64,000 nucleotides of DNA from Arthrobacter castelli DSM 16402 (GCF_000430705.1 NZ_AUMN01000001.1:372001-436000); one strand, 5' to 3'; counted from the first letter of the stretch, positions 8,939 to 17,774 are shown. Numbers and translations: made by a program. The notes: generated by a model from the sequence alone, not told the origin.

Positions 8939-11245
8939 ATGGTGGGCGATCAGCTGGCCAAAGGCGGCACGGGACAGGTGCCGTCCGAATACAGCTACCC
9001 GCTGGAGCGCCGGGTCGGCCGCAAAAGTGCCAACCCGCTGAGCAAAAACCTTGGCCTGCACACCGCCGGGCAGTTGCTTGACTACTTCCCCCGCGCCTAC
9101 ATGAAGCGCGGGGAACTGACGCCCATCGCCGACGTTCCGCATGATGAGAACGTGACGTTGATCGCCCGGGTGAACAGCAACGTCATGCGTCCGATGCGCA
9201 GTCGCAAGGGCAAGATCACCGAGATCACCATCACCGACGGTTCCGGCCGCCTCGGTGTCATGCATATCGCGTTCTTCCATGGCTACAAGGCGCACACCGA
9301 GTTGGTGGTGGGCCGACAGGCCATGTTCTCCGGCAAGGTCACCTCCTACCGGGGCCGGCTGACGCTGAACAACCCGGTGTACATGCTGCTCGATGAGGAG
9401 GACGGCACGGACAGCGAGACACTCGCGGCCCGTCCCGTACCGGTATACCGGGCCAACCACAAGGTCTCCAGCTGGGCCATCTCCACTGTGGTCAAGGTGC
9501 TGCTGAACGCGGTGGACTTTGAGCAAATGCCAGATCCCTTGCCTTACAACTTCGTGCGGCGGGAGGGGCTGCTGTCGCTTCGGCGAACCTACGAACAGAT
9601 CCACCGCCCGGCCACGATGGAGGAAATCGCCCCGGCGGAGCGGCGGATCAGGTTCCAGGAAGCCATGGTGCTGCAGACGACCTTGGCCAAGCGCCGGGCC
9701 GAAATAACCCGCCAGGAGGCCACGGCAAGGTTACCGCGTTCCGAGGGGCTGCTGGACCGCTTCGACGCCCAGCTTCCCTTCACGCTGACAACGGGCCAGC
9801 AGCAGATCGGCCAGGACCTGACCTCGGAGCTGGCCCGGGACTACCCGATGAACCGGCTGCTGCAGGGTGAAGTGGGCTCCGGCAAAACCATCGTGGCGCT
9901 GCGGGCCATGCTGCAGGTGATCGACGCCGGTGGGCAGGCAGTCCTGCTGGCTCCCACTGAAGTGCTCGCTGCCCAGCACTACTATTCCATCACCGCGGCA
10001 CTGGGCAGCCTGGCCGAGGGCGGCATGCTCGGCGGGGATGCCGAAGGCACCCAGGTGCGGCTGCTGACCGGCTCCCGCTCCACAGCTGAACGCAAAAAGG
10101 CACTGCTGGATGCCGCTGACGGGACTGCCGGCATCATCATCGGCACCCACGCGCTGCTGTCCGAAAACGTCAGCTTCTACGACCTTGGGCTCATCGTCGT
10201 CGACGAACAGCACCGGTTCGGCGTGGAGCAACGCGACGTGCTCCGCACCAAGGCGCATAGGCCGCCGCACCTGCTGGTAATGACCGCAACACCTATTCCG
10301 CGGACAGTCGCGATGACGGTGTTCGGCGACTTGGACACTTCCAGCTTGACCGAACTGCCCGCCGGACGCGCACCGATCCAGACTCATGTGGTGCCGCTGG
10401 CCGAGAAACCGGCGTGGAGGGACCGGATCTGGGCGCGGGCGCGCGAAGAGATTGACGCCGGTCGGCAGGTCTACGTGGTCTGCCCCAAGATCGGCGACGA
10501 TCAACCCGAAGATGACGAGATGCTCGCACTCGAAGCAGGAGCCGGGGGTGCGGGTGGCCAGAGGAGTGCCGGTGGCGACGGCGCCAGCGCCGCCAACGGC
10601 GGTGCCGAAGACGATACATCCAAGCCCCTTGCCTCCGTTGCGCAGCTTGCCCGCTACACAGCTGAAGAGCCATCACTGCAAGGGGCGAAGATTGGCACGC
10701 TGCACGGGCGGCTGGATCCCGAGGAGAAGGCCGACACTATGGCGGCCTTCAACGACGGACGGCTGGACATGCTGATCTCCACCACCGTGATCGAGGTGGG
10801 CGTCGACGTTCCCAACGCCACCCTGATGATTATTGTCGACGCGGACCGATTCGGCATCTCCCAGCTGCACCAGTTGCGCGGACGTGTGGGGCGCGGTGAG
10901 CATGCCGGAACCTGCCTGCTGGTCAGCAGCCTCGATGCAGACCATCCCAGCCGCGCCCGGCTGGAAGCAGCCGCTTCAACCACCGACGGATTCGAGCTGG
11001 CACAGTTGGACCTGCAGCTGCGCCGGGAGGGCGATGTGCTCGGCGCCAACCAGTCCGGCGGGCGTTCCACGCTAAAGAAACTCCGCGTGGTGCACGCCGA
11101 GGACCAGGAAATCATCGAGAAGGCACGCGCCGAGGCCCAGTCCATTATTGAGGAGGACCCGGACCTCTACCAGCATCAGGCTCTGGACCGAGCCATCCAG
11201 TATTACCTCAAGCCGGAAGAGGAAGCGTTCCTGGAGCGGGGATAG
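8939..11245 (+). CDS. recG: ATP-dependent DNA helicase RecG
   Basis: 768 residues, a typical actinobacterial RecG. It remodels stalled replication forks and branch-migrates Holliday junctions. It has an N-terminal OB-fold wedge domain (about residues 65-170), then superfamily 2 helicase motifs: Walker A GEVGSGKTIVALRAML, DEQH in VVDEQHRFG, a TATPIPRT motif, and the C-terminal QLRGRVGRGEHAG motif VI with the TRG hairpin region. A low-complexity Gly/Ala insertion (about residues 530-565) sits between helicase subdomains. ATG at 8939 is preceded by GGAAG. In many actinobacteria rsmD and coaD follow soon after; here they are about 32 and 52 kb away. Confidence 0.96.
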   Translation: MVGDQLAKGGTGQVPSEYSYPLERRVGRKSANPLSKNLGLHTAGQLLDYFPRAYMKRGELTPIADVPHDENVTLIARVNSNVMRPMRSRKGKITEITITDGSGRLGVMHIAFFHGYKAHTELVVGRQAMFSGKVTSYRGRLTLNNPVYMLLDEEDGTDSETLAARPVPVYRANHKVSSWAISTVVKVLLNAVDFEQMPDPLPYNFVRREGLLSLRRTYEQIHRPATMEEIAPAERRIRFQEAMVLQTTLAKRRAEITRQEATARLPRSEGLLDRFDAQLPFTLTTGQQQIGQDLTSELARDYPMNRLLQGEVGSGKTIVALRAMLQVIDAGGQAVLLAPTEVLAAQHYYSITAALGSLAEGGMLGGDAEGTQVRLLTGSRSTAERKKALLDAADGTAGIIIGTHALLSENVSFYDLGLIVVDEQHRFGVEQRDVLRTKAHRPPHLLVMTATPIPRTVAMTVFGDLDTSSLTELPAGRAPIQTHVVPLAEKPAWRDRIWARAREEIDAGRQVYVVCPKIGDDQPEDDEMLALEAGAGGAGGQRSAGGDGASAANGGAEDDTSKPLASVAQLARYTAEEPSLQGAKIGTLHGRLDPEEKADTMAAFNDGRLDMLISTTVIEVGVDVPNATLMIIVDADRFGISQLHQLRGRVGRGEHAGTCLLVSSLDADHPSRARLEAAASTTDGFELAQLDLQLRREGDVLGANQSGGRSTLKKLRVVHAEDQEIIEKARAEAQSIIEEDPDLYQHQALDRAIQYYLKPEEEAFLERG

Positions 11246-11397
11246 CGCCTCGGATGGACAACTGCTTTTACAGCCGACGTCGGTGGCACTACACCGGTCT
11301 CTGCGGTCTTCCATGCTGGGTTGCGAGTCGATAACGTTTCGAGTCCGCAATCGATGTTCGGGACCGTTGGGAAAGTGCGAACTGTAAAATCTCCCGA

Positions 11398-12876
11398 ATG
11401 GGGGAGACATTGTACACTCGCATTCATCCTGCTGAACGATTCGTTGTCGTGGCTATTGTGCTGTCCGCGTTCGGCCCTTACATTGTGGGAGGCATCTGAA
11501 CCGAACAGGCCGTGGTCTACGCGTTGGCGGTGGCCGCCTTGGTGCTCCGTGCCGCGTTCATCCGCCCCGGCGGTGGAATGAGGTTCCTTATTCCGTGGAG
11601 CCTCGTTATTGTCGTCGCGATGCTGGGTGAGCTTGTCCCTCCCGCCAAGCACGCCAGATGGGGCGGCGGCGGTCTATTGGCCGGGTTGGATAACCTGTTG
11701 TTGCCGTTGGCAGTGATGCTCACCATCTGGTGCTGCATCGCCCCTTCATCCGCAGCGTCGCTGCTGCGCACCGGGGGAAAGTTGTACGTGTGGTGCATGA
11801 CGGCCAACGCCACCTTGGCGATCGTCGACACCGGTTACGACTTGTCCACGTTCCTGCGCCCCTTCTGGTCACGCGAGGGGGACATGACAACAGTCGCGGC
11901 ACGTGCCGAAGCTATGGGCCGGTTGAGCGGCATCATTAACCAGCCTTCATCGGCGGGCCTCGCTTATTCCCTCGCCGGACTGTTAGCCATCTATCTCTAT
12001 ACGCGGACACCGAGAAAGCTCTACCCGATCTTGACCCTTGTCACCATCGGTGGGCTGCTAACGGTCAGCAAAGTGTTCATACTCATCGGCATACCGCTCA
12101 TGCTGCTGTACTTATTGAAGTCCAGTACCGGTTCCAGGAAGGCTGGGATACTGTTCGCCTTCCTCGTTGCGACCGGAGCGATATTGCAAACGGGGTTGTT
12201 CCAAGGGTGGAAGGGGCTCGACTTCCTCACACGATTGCTGTCCCCGCCTGACGACCAGTCGCTCATTGGGTTCTATACGGCCGGACGTTGGGTGGAGGAC
12301 TCGCCCATGATGACCGTAATCATGGAGGCGTTGCGGGTCAGCCCGTTGACTGGTGTTGGTGCTGGTGGCTGGGATGTTGCCTATGACAGCAGTTGGGCGC
12401 AGACCATCGTGGTGTCCGGGCTGCTGGGCATCGTCGGCCTTGCGGCAGTGCTCGTTGGGTTCTTCCGGCTTGCGAAATTGACTCTGAATCCCGAACGTAA
12501 GCGGTTCACCCTGTTCCTGGCTGCGATGCTTTGCGCTGCCTCATTCGGGCTTCCAGCGTTGACCACTAACCGTATCGGCGTCATCGTGTGGACTATTACC
12601 GCCCTGCTGGTCCTTGCCCATCGCCAAGGCCCAGAGGGACGGCAAACGTGGATTACTCCAGGAGCCGACCGTAGCGAGTTGTTATTGGAACGTCCGCTTG
12701 GGAGCGCAACCGGAAGACCAGTTGTTCTTCGCCGGACAGACACTCATCCCGCTGGGCCGGCTAAACCTGCACGGTTGGGTGGCCTTGTGCGGGGGAAAGG
12801 TGCACCTTTCCGCGAGAGGGGGCTTTTCCGGCCTCTCCGTAGCCGTGTCTCAAGTCAGATTTTGGCAGGTCCCTAG
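11398..12876 (+). pseudogene. O-antigen ligase/polymerase-like gene with in-frame TGA
   Basis: From ATG 11398 the frame encodes an N-terminus (MGETLYTRIHPAERF followed by a hydrophobic helix ending in FGPYIVGGI). It stops at TGA 11497-11499 and then continues in the same frame as TEQAVVYALAVAALVL, the second hydrophobic helix. The continuous pattern suggests a former sense codon (CGA Arg is one step away) turned into TGA. A shorter protein could start at GTG 11512 (454 residues, about 10 membrane segments), but that would lack the first helix. The family is O-antigen ligase/polymerase-like membrane proteins. The last 80 residues are Arg/Gly-rich and overlap the convergent gene, so the true end may be earlier. 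Confidence 0.55.
12794..12811. repeat. 18-bp perfect palindrome
   Basis: GGAAAGGTGCACCTTTCC reads the same on both strands. A weaker inverted repeat (GAGAGG...CCTCTC, 12814-12836) follows. Both lie between the 3' ends of the convergent polymerase-like gene and the TasA-like gene, so a termination role is possible. No T-run follows the palindrome. Confidence 0.4.
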
Positions 12877-13389
12877 CCCGAGGATCCCGGCGTTTGTGGC
12901 AATAGAAGCCGCGTCGGATGTCCAGCCGTACCGGTTAACCGTAATGGCAACTTTCAGTTCGGTGCCGAGGCCTAACAGCCCGCCCAATAAGTTCGTGCGC
13001 ACTGATGTCACATAGCCGGAACCATCGCGTTCGGTGGCTGCGTTCAGGTTGAAGCCTGTGATGGGGGCCAGCACCGACCCGAGACCAGCCGTTGAGGCCT
13101 GCAGCTGCGCTTCGTCAAGGCTGTAACCCGCGGGAAGGTCCCAATAGATATCCACGGTCGATCCGATGCCGAGGAGCCCAGGACTGTACTCACACTCCTG
13201 AGTCAAAACGGGTGGGGGAAGCGTAGCCGCGCGGAACTGCTGCATGGCGAATTCCTGGTCCTGCCACGATGCACTGGTCGCCGTGACTCCGCCGACCGCC
13301 AACAGGCCCACGGCCAATGCCGCCCGCACCTTCGTCCCGCGCATAGTACGTCGTGCTGCATCCGTGTGACGTCTGGCCTTATTCCGCAT
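12850..13389 (-). CDS. TasA/CalY-like exported protein (SipW-type signal peptide)
   Basis: 179 residues. A charged N-terminus is followed by a hydrophobic segment ending in the signature TATSASWQDQEFAMQQFRAATL. That is the A-x-W-x-D-x-E-F pattern of alternate, SipW-dependent signal peptides seen in TasA/CalY and actinobacterial relatives. The mature part is a beta-rich domain with two cysteines (residues about 64 and 176) and repeated GLLG/GLG turns. It is the last gene of a four-gene minus-strand operon and overlaps the anchored protein gene by 11 bases. Function in this phylum is unknown; in Bacillus, TasA forms biofilm fibres. Start at ATG 13389; a second ATG 15 codons later is possible. 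Confidence 0.7.
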   Translation of the reverse strand: MRNKARRHTDAARRTMRGTKVRAALAVGLLAVGGVTATSASWQDQEFAMQQFRAATLPPPVLTQECEYSPGLLGIGSTVDIYWDLPAGYSLDEAQLQASTAGLGSVLAPITGFNLNAATERDGSGYVTSVRTNLLGGLLGLGTELKVAITVNRYGWTSDAASIATNAGILGLGTCQNLT

Positions 13390-14116
13390 GTGTCACCCCG
13401 GCGTCGGAGCGGCGACGGGAGGCCCACGCCGCCAGCGCGGCTCCGGATCCCACGGCGGCTATACCCAGAGCCAAGGACCATCCGAGTCCGGCCCCGGTGT
13501 CGGCCAGGAAATCTTCGTTGTCCTTCGATGGCGGTGCTGCCTGTATTCCGGGAGCGTTTGGACCACCCGACGTCGAATCGGTATCGGCGGAATCAGCGCC
13601 CGAAGCGGTAAGCTCCAGTTCCAGGTGCGCCGTCTCCCCTTGAAGCTGGCGATCAGCCCGCGCATCCAACGTCGCCCGGACCCGCAACTGCAGGCCAGGC
13701 TGGCGTGTGATCGCGTGCGGGTCGAGGGGTATGGCTTCAGCACTCAGTTGGGATAACAGAGTCGGCCGAACGATCATGTGGCTCCCGCTACTACAGCTGC
13801 CACGGGACCATTGCGTGCTGCAAGCGTCCACCCGCAGGGTCAGTTTGTTTCCCAGGCCTGCCGCCGCTCCGGAGCTGGTATCGCGCAGCTGTACGCTGAG
13901 ATGCGCTGCCGATCCGCCGGTGAGGCGGGCATCAACACGCCATACCGCCGTCTGGCCCGGGGACAGCAGATGAGTTTTCCCGGCACCATGATTCTCCAGT
14001 TTCAACTGAGGAGCATCGTCGTTAGCAGAAGCAGCAGGAATGGACCCGAGTGACAGGCTCGTCAGCGTCGCGCAGAACAGCGCGACCGGAGTAAGCAATC
14101 GCCATCTTCTATCCAC
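13379..14116 (-). CDS. Cell-wall-anchored protein with LADTG sorting signal
   Basis: 245 residues. It has an N-terminal signal peptide (hydrophobic residues 8-28, cleavage after ASA), a beta-rich extracellular domain with two cysteines, a Ser/Thr/Asp/Gly-rich linker, then LADTG near residue 208, a hydrophobic helix and a final RRR-containing tail. LAxTG signals are typical substrates of actinobacterial class E sortases. No sortase is adjacent, so a housekeeping sortase elsewhere is expected. GTG at 14116 overlaps the end of the signal peptidase gene by eight bases. Its position between the two TasA-like genes suggests it anchors or nucleates them at the wall (inference). Confidence 0.68.
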   Translation of the reverse strand: MDRRWRLLTPVALFCATLTSLSLGSIPAASANDDAPQLKLENHGAGKTHLLSPGQTAVWRVDARLTGGSAAHLSVQLRDTSSGAAAGLGNKLTLRVDACSTQWSRGSCSSGSHMIVRPTLLSQLSAEAIPLDPHAITRQPGLQLRVRATLDARADRQLQGETAHLELELTASGADSADTDSTSGGPNAPGIQAAPPSKDNEDFLADTGAGLGWSLALGIAAVGSGAALAAWASRRRSDAGVTHAE

Positions 14117-14711
14117 GGTTGCCTTGGTCCTCGAAGGTCTCCCCGCCGTCGTCGTCCACGGCCCCTGGACGCACGGAGCGGGGCCACAGGACCCATGTCA
14201 CGAGCGCCGCAACGGCCAAGGTGATGATCCCCAGTGACGTCGGCGTGGATATGGCTCCGACGATGTATCCCAGTTCCGGGACCGAGAACATTACGATCCG
14301 TACCGTGTCGACAACATAGGGCCGCGGGTCGGGATGCTCGTTCGCGTCGCCCTTCATCGTGATGACTCGAGCGCCATCCTCGCCCGGGCGAATGGTCTGT
14401 ACCCGGTGGGTGACGGGAAGCTCGTTGGGACGGTCCACAGTGACGACGTCACCGACTGCAATCTGCGACGCGGGAATTTCGCGGACCACTGCGAGTGAAC
14501 CAGCGGGGATCGCAGGGGACATGGAACCGGTGCTGAACATTATCAGCGTGATCTTGAACAGCACGGCACACACCACCGCGATAATGCAGACGGCGCCGCC
14601 CACGGCCGCAACATTAAGCAGCGAATTGCGGACGAAGGCGGTCGCTCGATTGCCGATGCGGGTCCTCCGGTGCACCTTAGTTTCCTGGCTGCGCACTTCC
14701 GTCTCCGTCAT
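14109..14711 (-). CDS. sipW: Signal peptidase I, SipW-like (ER type)
   Basis: 200 residues with an N-terminal membrane helix (about residues 33-55), the catalytic serine in STGSMSPAIPAGS, and a second box with LPVTHRV. The histidine there marks the Ser-His dyad of the ER/SipW-type peptidases rather than the Ser-Lys dyad of LepB. A C-terminal membrane segment precedes a basic-acidic tail. SipW enzymes process the special signal peptides of TasA-like proteins, and both such proteins flank this gene. It is second in the operon, 41 bases after the first TasA-like gene, and overlaps the LADTG gene. Confidence 0.82.
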   Translation of the reverse strand: MTETEVRSQETKVHRRTRIGNRATAFVRNSLLNVAAVGGAVCIIAVVCAVLFKITLIMFSTGSMSPAIPAGSLAVVREIPASQIAVGDVVTVDRPNELPVTHRVQTIRPGEDGARVITMKGDANEHPDPRPYVVDTVRIVMFSVPELGYIVGAISTPTSLGIITLAVAALVTWVLWPRSVRPGAVDDDGGETFEDQGNRG

Positions 14712-14752
14712 AGTGGCAGCCCCTCACGATTCCACCCGGCCACTGGAGCCAC

Positions 14753-15346
14753 TCAGTTTGATTCAGCCGCGAATTCCCAGGTTGCCGTCCCTGACTGGCC
14801 CTGGCTGATATCACCGGCCGTTACCTCGAAGCAAAGGTTCGCAGGCGCCCCGGGGCTTGACCCGTCGGCAGACTGAGCCAGTGCGAATGACGCACTGGCC
14901 GGGGTTGTACCCAGTGGCGTGCCCGCAGGCACGATTACTGTGCCGGCGTCGAGGTTGGCGCACCCGAACTCCGAGGTCTGGACCAACCGATAGGTGAGCC
15001 CGGCGACCGAACCTGTGGTGGTTGCCGTCGAGACGGCGACGTTCGCGTCATAGTCGGTCGTATTGTCGAGGCGCACCGCGAACGGGGAAGTGACGACGTC
15101 GCCCGGCGTCAGGTTGGCGGTGTCGACCGAGAACGGCAGCGTTGCGGCGTCCCCGGCGGAGCTGTGCTCCGTGAAATCCGTTCCGTTGGTGCTGCCTTGC
15201 AGATTGAACTCACCGGCGGTGAATTCCCCGGTGGCAAATTCAGAATCATTCCAAGCTGCCAGAGTAATGGCTGCGCCGACGCCCAGCACCAGGCCGCCGG
15301 CAAGAATAGCGCGGATCTTGCCGCTGGATTTCCGTGTCGAACTCAT
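14753..15346 (-). CDS. TasA/CalY-like exported protein (SipW-type signal peptide)
   Basis: 197 residues. N-terminal KIRAILAGGLVLGVGAAITLAAWNDSEFATGEFTAGEF matches the alternate signal peptide followed by the A-W-N-D-S-E-F motif and repeated G-E-F turns of the SipW-dependent class. The mature region is Thr/Ala/Asn-rich and beta-strand-like, with two cysteines near residues 130 and 175. First gene of the operon. The upstream 15347-15571 region contains the palindrome ACTAGT and an AT-rich patch that may hold the promoter, though no clear -35/-10 pair is visible. By analogy with Bacillus TasA, a fibre or matrix subunit (inference). Confidence 0.75.
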   Translation of the reverse strand: MSSTRKSSGKIRAILAGGLVLGVGAAITLAAWNDSEFATGEFTAGEFNLQGSTNGTDFTEHSSAGDAATLPFSVDTANLTPGDVVTSPFAVRLDNTTDYDANVAVSTATTTGSVAGLTYRLVQTSEFGCANLDAGTVIVPAGTPLGTTPASASFALAQSADGSSPGAPANLCFEVTAGDISQGQSGTATWEFAAESN

Positions 15347-15571
15347 AAAGTTGGCTCTCTTTCCCCAGATAAGAAAGCTGCAGGTTCACGTCACGTGCAC
15401 CCCAGCTGCACGCGCCAAGCGGCGGCGTATACTAGTTAGTGTAGTCCACGTTCCCGCGGGCGCGTCCCCTTGACGGGCCCCGTCGTGGTGGTCTTGATCA
15501 CGAGTCGGGTCTTTCCGGTAGTACCCACGTTATCCCGTTTAATAGACACGCTGGCCCAGCATCATAGAGTC

Positions 15572-15771
15572 ATGTCACGTCTCGAACCTCCAATCAGGTC
15601 ACCTGTCACGGTCAGCCTACGGTTCGGGGAATGCGCTACACGGTTGAATCCCTATTGGAGCTCCTGTCGTCAGGCATGACCATTGACGAGGTGCTGGCGG
15701 ATTATCCGGATCTTGAGCAGGAAGATATATACGCTGCGCTGGAGCTCACCCGAACAGACTCAGGGTCATAG
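15572..15771 (+). pseudogene. DUF433-family antitoxin remnant, frameshifted
   Basis: The frame from 15595 to TAG 15769-15771 reads QVTCHGQPTVRGMRYTVES, then LLELLSSGMTIDEVLADYPD, then LEQEDIYAALELT. This is the DUF433 core (winged-helix antitoxins, often partners of Mut7-C/PIN toxins). That frame has no start codon before the internal ATG 15631. An ATG at 15572 opens MSRLEPP in a different frame, as the family normally begins MSR(L)xR. A small deletion between 15583 and 15598 therefore broke the gene. No toxin follows directly; the next intact genes are a Phd-like/RelE-like pair. An internally started 46-residue product cannot be excluded. Confidence 0.6.
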
Positions 15772-15812
15772 GTGCTGACGCCATACAAACACAGCACTGT
15801 TGGGGCGGCACC

Positions 15813-15841
15813 TTGACTATTCAGAACATGTTCAGAATAAT
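15813..15841 (+). promoter_or_regulatory. Promoter with palindromic operator for the toxin-antitoxin pair
   Basis: TTGACT (15813-15818) and AATAAT (15836-15841) are spaced by 17 bases and match sigma-70 -35/-10 boxes at five of six positions each. Between them is the perfect 10-base palindrome GAACATGTTC (15824-15833). Seven bases separate the -10 from ATG 15849, so the transcript probably begins at the start codon. An operator placed between the two boxes fits antitoxin autoregulation. Confidence 0.6.
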
Positions 15842-15848
15842 TGGGGAT

Positions 15849-16316
15849 ATGGATACTGCAGGAATTTCCCGGACGGTTCGTTCTTCTGAACTGTCGCGCC
15901 ACTCCGCATCCGTGTTCAGGGCCGCCGAGGAGGGCCCTGTCACTATCACCAGACGTGACGGGGAACCGCTCACACTGGCCAAGTCGAGCGATATTGCATA
16001 CGAGCAGGAGGGGCTGGAACTCGCAGCACAGCTGATGGCGGTTGCCCTCTCGGATGAGCCGGGGCCATTCGTCGACCGCTTGCGCGGTCCGTTCCCTTGG
16101 TTGGAATTTCTGAGCTCGACCGACCGAGACTCTTTCGCACGAGAGATCGTCGACGTTGCCCGGGCCTGCGCATCTGTGTCGCGTTTCGACCGGCTTCTGG
16201 TCACCTTGAGGGCCTGGCGTTCAACGGCTGAGGCAATAAGTGCCGGCTACACGCCCGACGACGAGCTCGAGTGGATGGAAGATGCTGACCCGGTTCTGGA
16301 TCCACGGACTGCATGA
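15849..16316 (+). CDS. Phd/YefM-like antitoxin
   Basis: 155 residues from ATG 15849. The N-terminal part (ISRTVRSSELSRHSASVFRA, then VTITRRDGEPLTLAKSSDI) is the Phd/YefM fold: a beta-alpha DNA-binding domain in which an SELSR-like helix precedes an EEGPVTITRRDGEP strand. The C-terminal half is acidic-helical and would wrap the toxin. A longer frame back to 15813 would translate through the promoter and palindrome, so 15849 is preferred even without a Shine-Dalgarno. The stop overlaps the toxin start (ATGA at 16313-16316), the usual arrangement of co-translated toxin-antitoxin pairs. Confidence 0.75.
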   Translation: MDTAGISRTVRSSELSRHSASVFRAAEEGPVTITRRDGEPLTLAKSSDIAYEQEGLELAAQLMAVALSDEPGPFVDRLRGPFPWLEFLSSTDRDSFAREIVDVARACASVSRFDRLLVTLRAWRSTAEAISAGYTPDDELEWMEDADPVLDPRTA

Positions 16317-16651
16317 GTTCGAAACAGGCCAGGGTTCCGCGACCGCTCAAGAAAGCAGAGTTCGACATCCGATTTGGTACCAACCAGGCGAAGCGTGGGT
16401 GGCAGGATCTCTTGGCAACCAAACGCAATGCGATCGTGGACGCCTGGGATTTTCTTGCCAGGAATCCTTCGGAAGAGTCGTCAACCAATCATCGGCTCAA
16501 AGGCGAATTGGCTACTGTGAGCCGAGAAGGCAGGTCCCACGATCGGTGGCAATATGAGCTCCCAGGCGGTGCCCGGATCTGGTTCTACATCGGGGGAAAG
16601 ACCGTCCACCTCATTGATGCGCACACGCATCATCCGAACGAGACAAAGTAG
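16313..16651 (+). CDS. RelE/ParE-like toxin
   Basis: 112 residues, basic, and coupled to the antitoxin by a four-base overlap. The C-terminal half (HRLKGELATVSREGRSHDRW, then QYELPGGARIWFYI...VHLIDAHTHHPNETK) has the strand order and terminal histidines of RelE-superfamily mRNA interferases found in actinobacteria. The catalytic set is not certain by eye. Such toxins cleave ribosome-bound mRNA or, for ParE members, block gyrase. Nothing else is co-transcribed: 162 bases without a gene follow. Confidence 0.68.
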   Translation: MSSKQARVPRPLKKAEFDIRFGTNQAKRGWQDLLATKRNAIVDAWDFLARNPSEESSTNHRLKGELATVSREGRSHDRWQYELPGGARIWFYIGGKTVHLIDAHTHHPNETK

Positions 16652-16813
16652 GTTCTTATGAACAACGGTGACCACTGACACGGTTCACGAAGGCGCTTTG
16701 GCCACCGTACACAAGCTTGGTTCGTAATGCTGGTAGCGGCCAGTGGTCTGGTGCTGTCACGGTGGGCGGGCCTACGCTACAGAGATCAGCGCTGAAACGA
16801 CAGAGGAGTGCCG

Positions 16814-17182
16814 ATGGCAAAGACGCCACATGACCCCGCCGCGGTCGACGAGTATCTCGCCGGACTGATCTCTGAGGAGCGGAATGCGCTTGAGCAGTTG
16901 CGCGAGCTGGTCAAGACCACCGTCCCGGATGTCCGCGAACGCATTTCCTACGGGACGACGATGATCTTCGCCCGAAACAGGGACTTGGTGGGTATCGCCG
17001 CCCAGCCGAAGCACCTGTCGTTCTTCACCATGAGCCCGACGCTGGCCAAGGACATGGCCGAAGAGATCAAACAAACGCATAAGGTCTCCGGCGCCACGAT
17101 CCATTTCACCGCCGACAAACCGCTGCCATCACCGCTGGTCTCGAAGATCCTCGATGCACGGGTCACGGAGGACGACGGTTAG
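16814..17182 (+). CDS. DUF1801 (YdhG-like) protein
   Basis: 122 residues starting at ATG 16814 with AGGAG five bases upstream. The N-terminus has DEYLAGLISEERNALEQLRE and the core ISYGTTMIFARNRDLVGIAA...KHLSFFTMSP, the pattern of the DUF1801/YdhG fold. This small alpha/beta protein is sometimes described as frataxin-like or intracellular iron chaperone-like. No biochemical role can be assigned from the sequence. It is a single gene, transcribed toward a decayed gene. Confidence 0.75.
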   Translation: MAKTPHDPAAVDEYLAGLISEERNALEQLRELVKTTVPDVRERISYGTTMIFARNRDLVGIAAQPKHLSFFTMSPTLAKDMAEEIKQTHKVSGATIHFTADKPLPSPLVSKILDARVTEDDG

Positions 17183-17189
17183 CGGTCTG

Positions 17190-17755
17190 CGCTGAAGACG
17201 GCGGCAGCGTCGGCGTCGCCGATTTCACCGTTGACCCGGGGCCGCAATCCAACCCGCAGGGTGACTGGGTTGTCACAAGCACTCGGCCCGTCGGCGCAGC
17301 GATGTCAGCGAGGACGACGTCGTCGATCTTGTGGTGCGCTCGGCAAAGCTCCTGAAGCAGTCTGAGGCTGACGCCGCCCGGTTGAAGGAAGACCGGAAGG
17401 AAGCCGCCGCTCATGCCAAAGCCAAACTCCAATCTCGAAGCGACCGACCTGCTGGTGAACACCATCGGCAACTACTCGGGCACCCTGCTGTTCGATGACG
17501 GGTTCGGCGGCGACGGGACCGAGACAGAGACCCTGGAAATCATGGCCGACGGGGCCTGGAAGATTGAGCTGCTGTCCTTGGATGCGATGAAGTCGTTCGA
17601 CGACGCCGAAGCGATCACCGGCACCGGCGACACGGTCTTCTATCACACCGGAGACAGCAGCATCGCCACTGTCAGCTACCCAGGTTCCAGCAACATCGCC
17701 ATCATCCAGCATGGCTACGAAACCGACCTGGTGGTTGTGGGTTCGAGGTGGTTGG
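17190..17755 (+). pseudogene. Remnant of a coiled-coil/beta-sandwich protein, frameshifted
   Basis: Three protein-like stretches lie in different frames. The first is about 17190-17280 (ending NPQGDWVVTSTRP). The second is an acidic-basic coiled coil from about 17305 to 17430 (DVVDLVVRSAKLLKQSEADA). The third, from 17413 on, has NTIGNYSGTLLFDDGF and AITGTGDTVFYHTGDSSIAT. The third part resembles the GTGD...Y.G beta domain repeated in secreted actinobacterial proteins of unknown function. Frameshifts near 17290 and 17425 and loss of the C-terminus near 17745 indicate a decayed gene. The reading from 17413 continues without a stop into the next terminator, so a 146-residue product is formally possible. 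Confidence 0.4.
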
Positions 17756-17774
17756 TTATAGCCTCTGGAGATGG

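Noticed and set aside
15824-15833. GAACATGTTC as a LexA (SOS) box
   Set aside because: The actinobacterial SOS box has GAAC and GTTC separated by four bases; here only two separate them, so it fits a toxin-antitoxin operator better.
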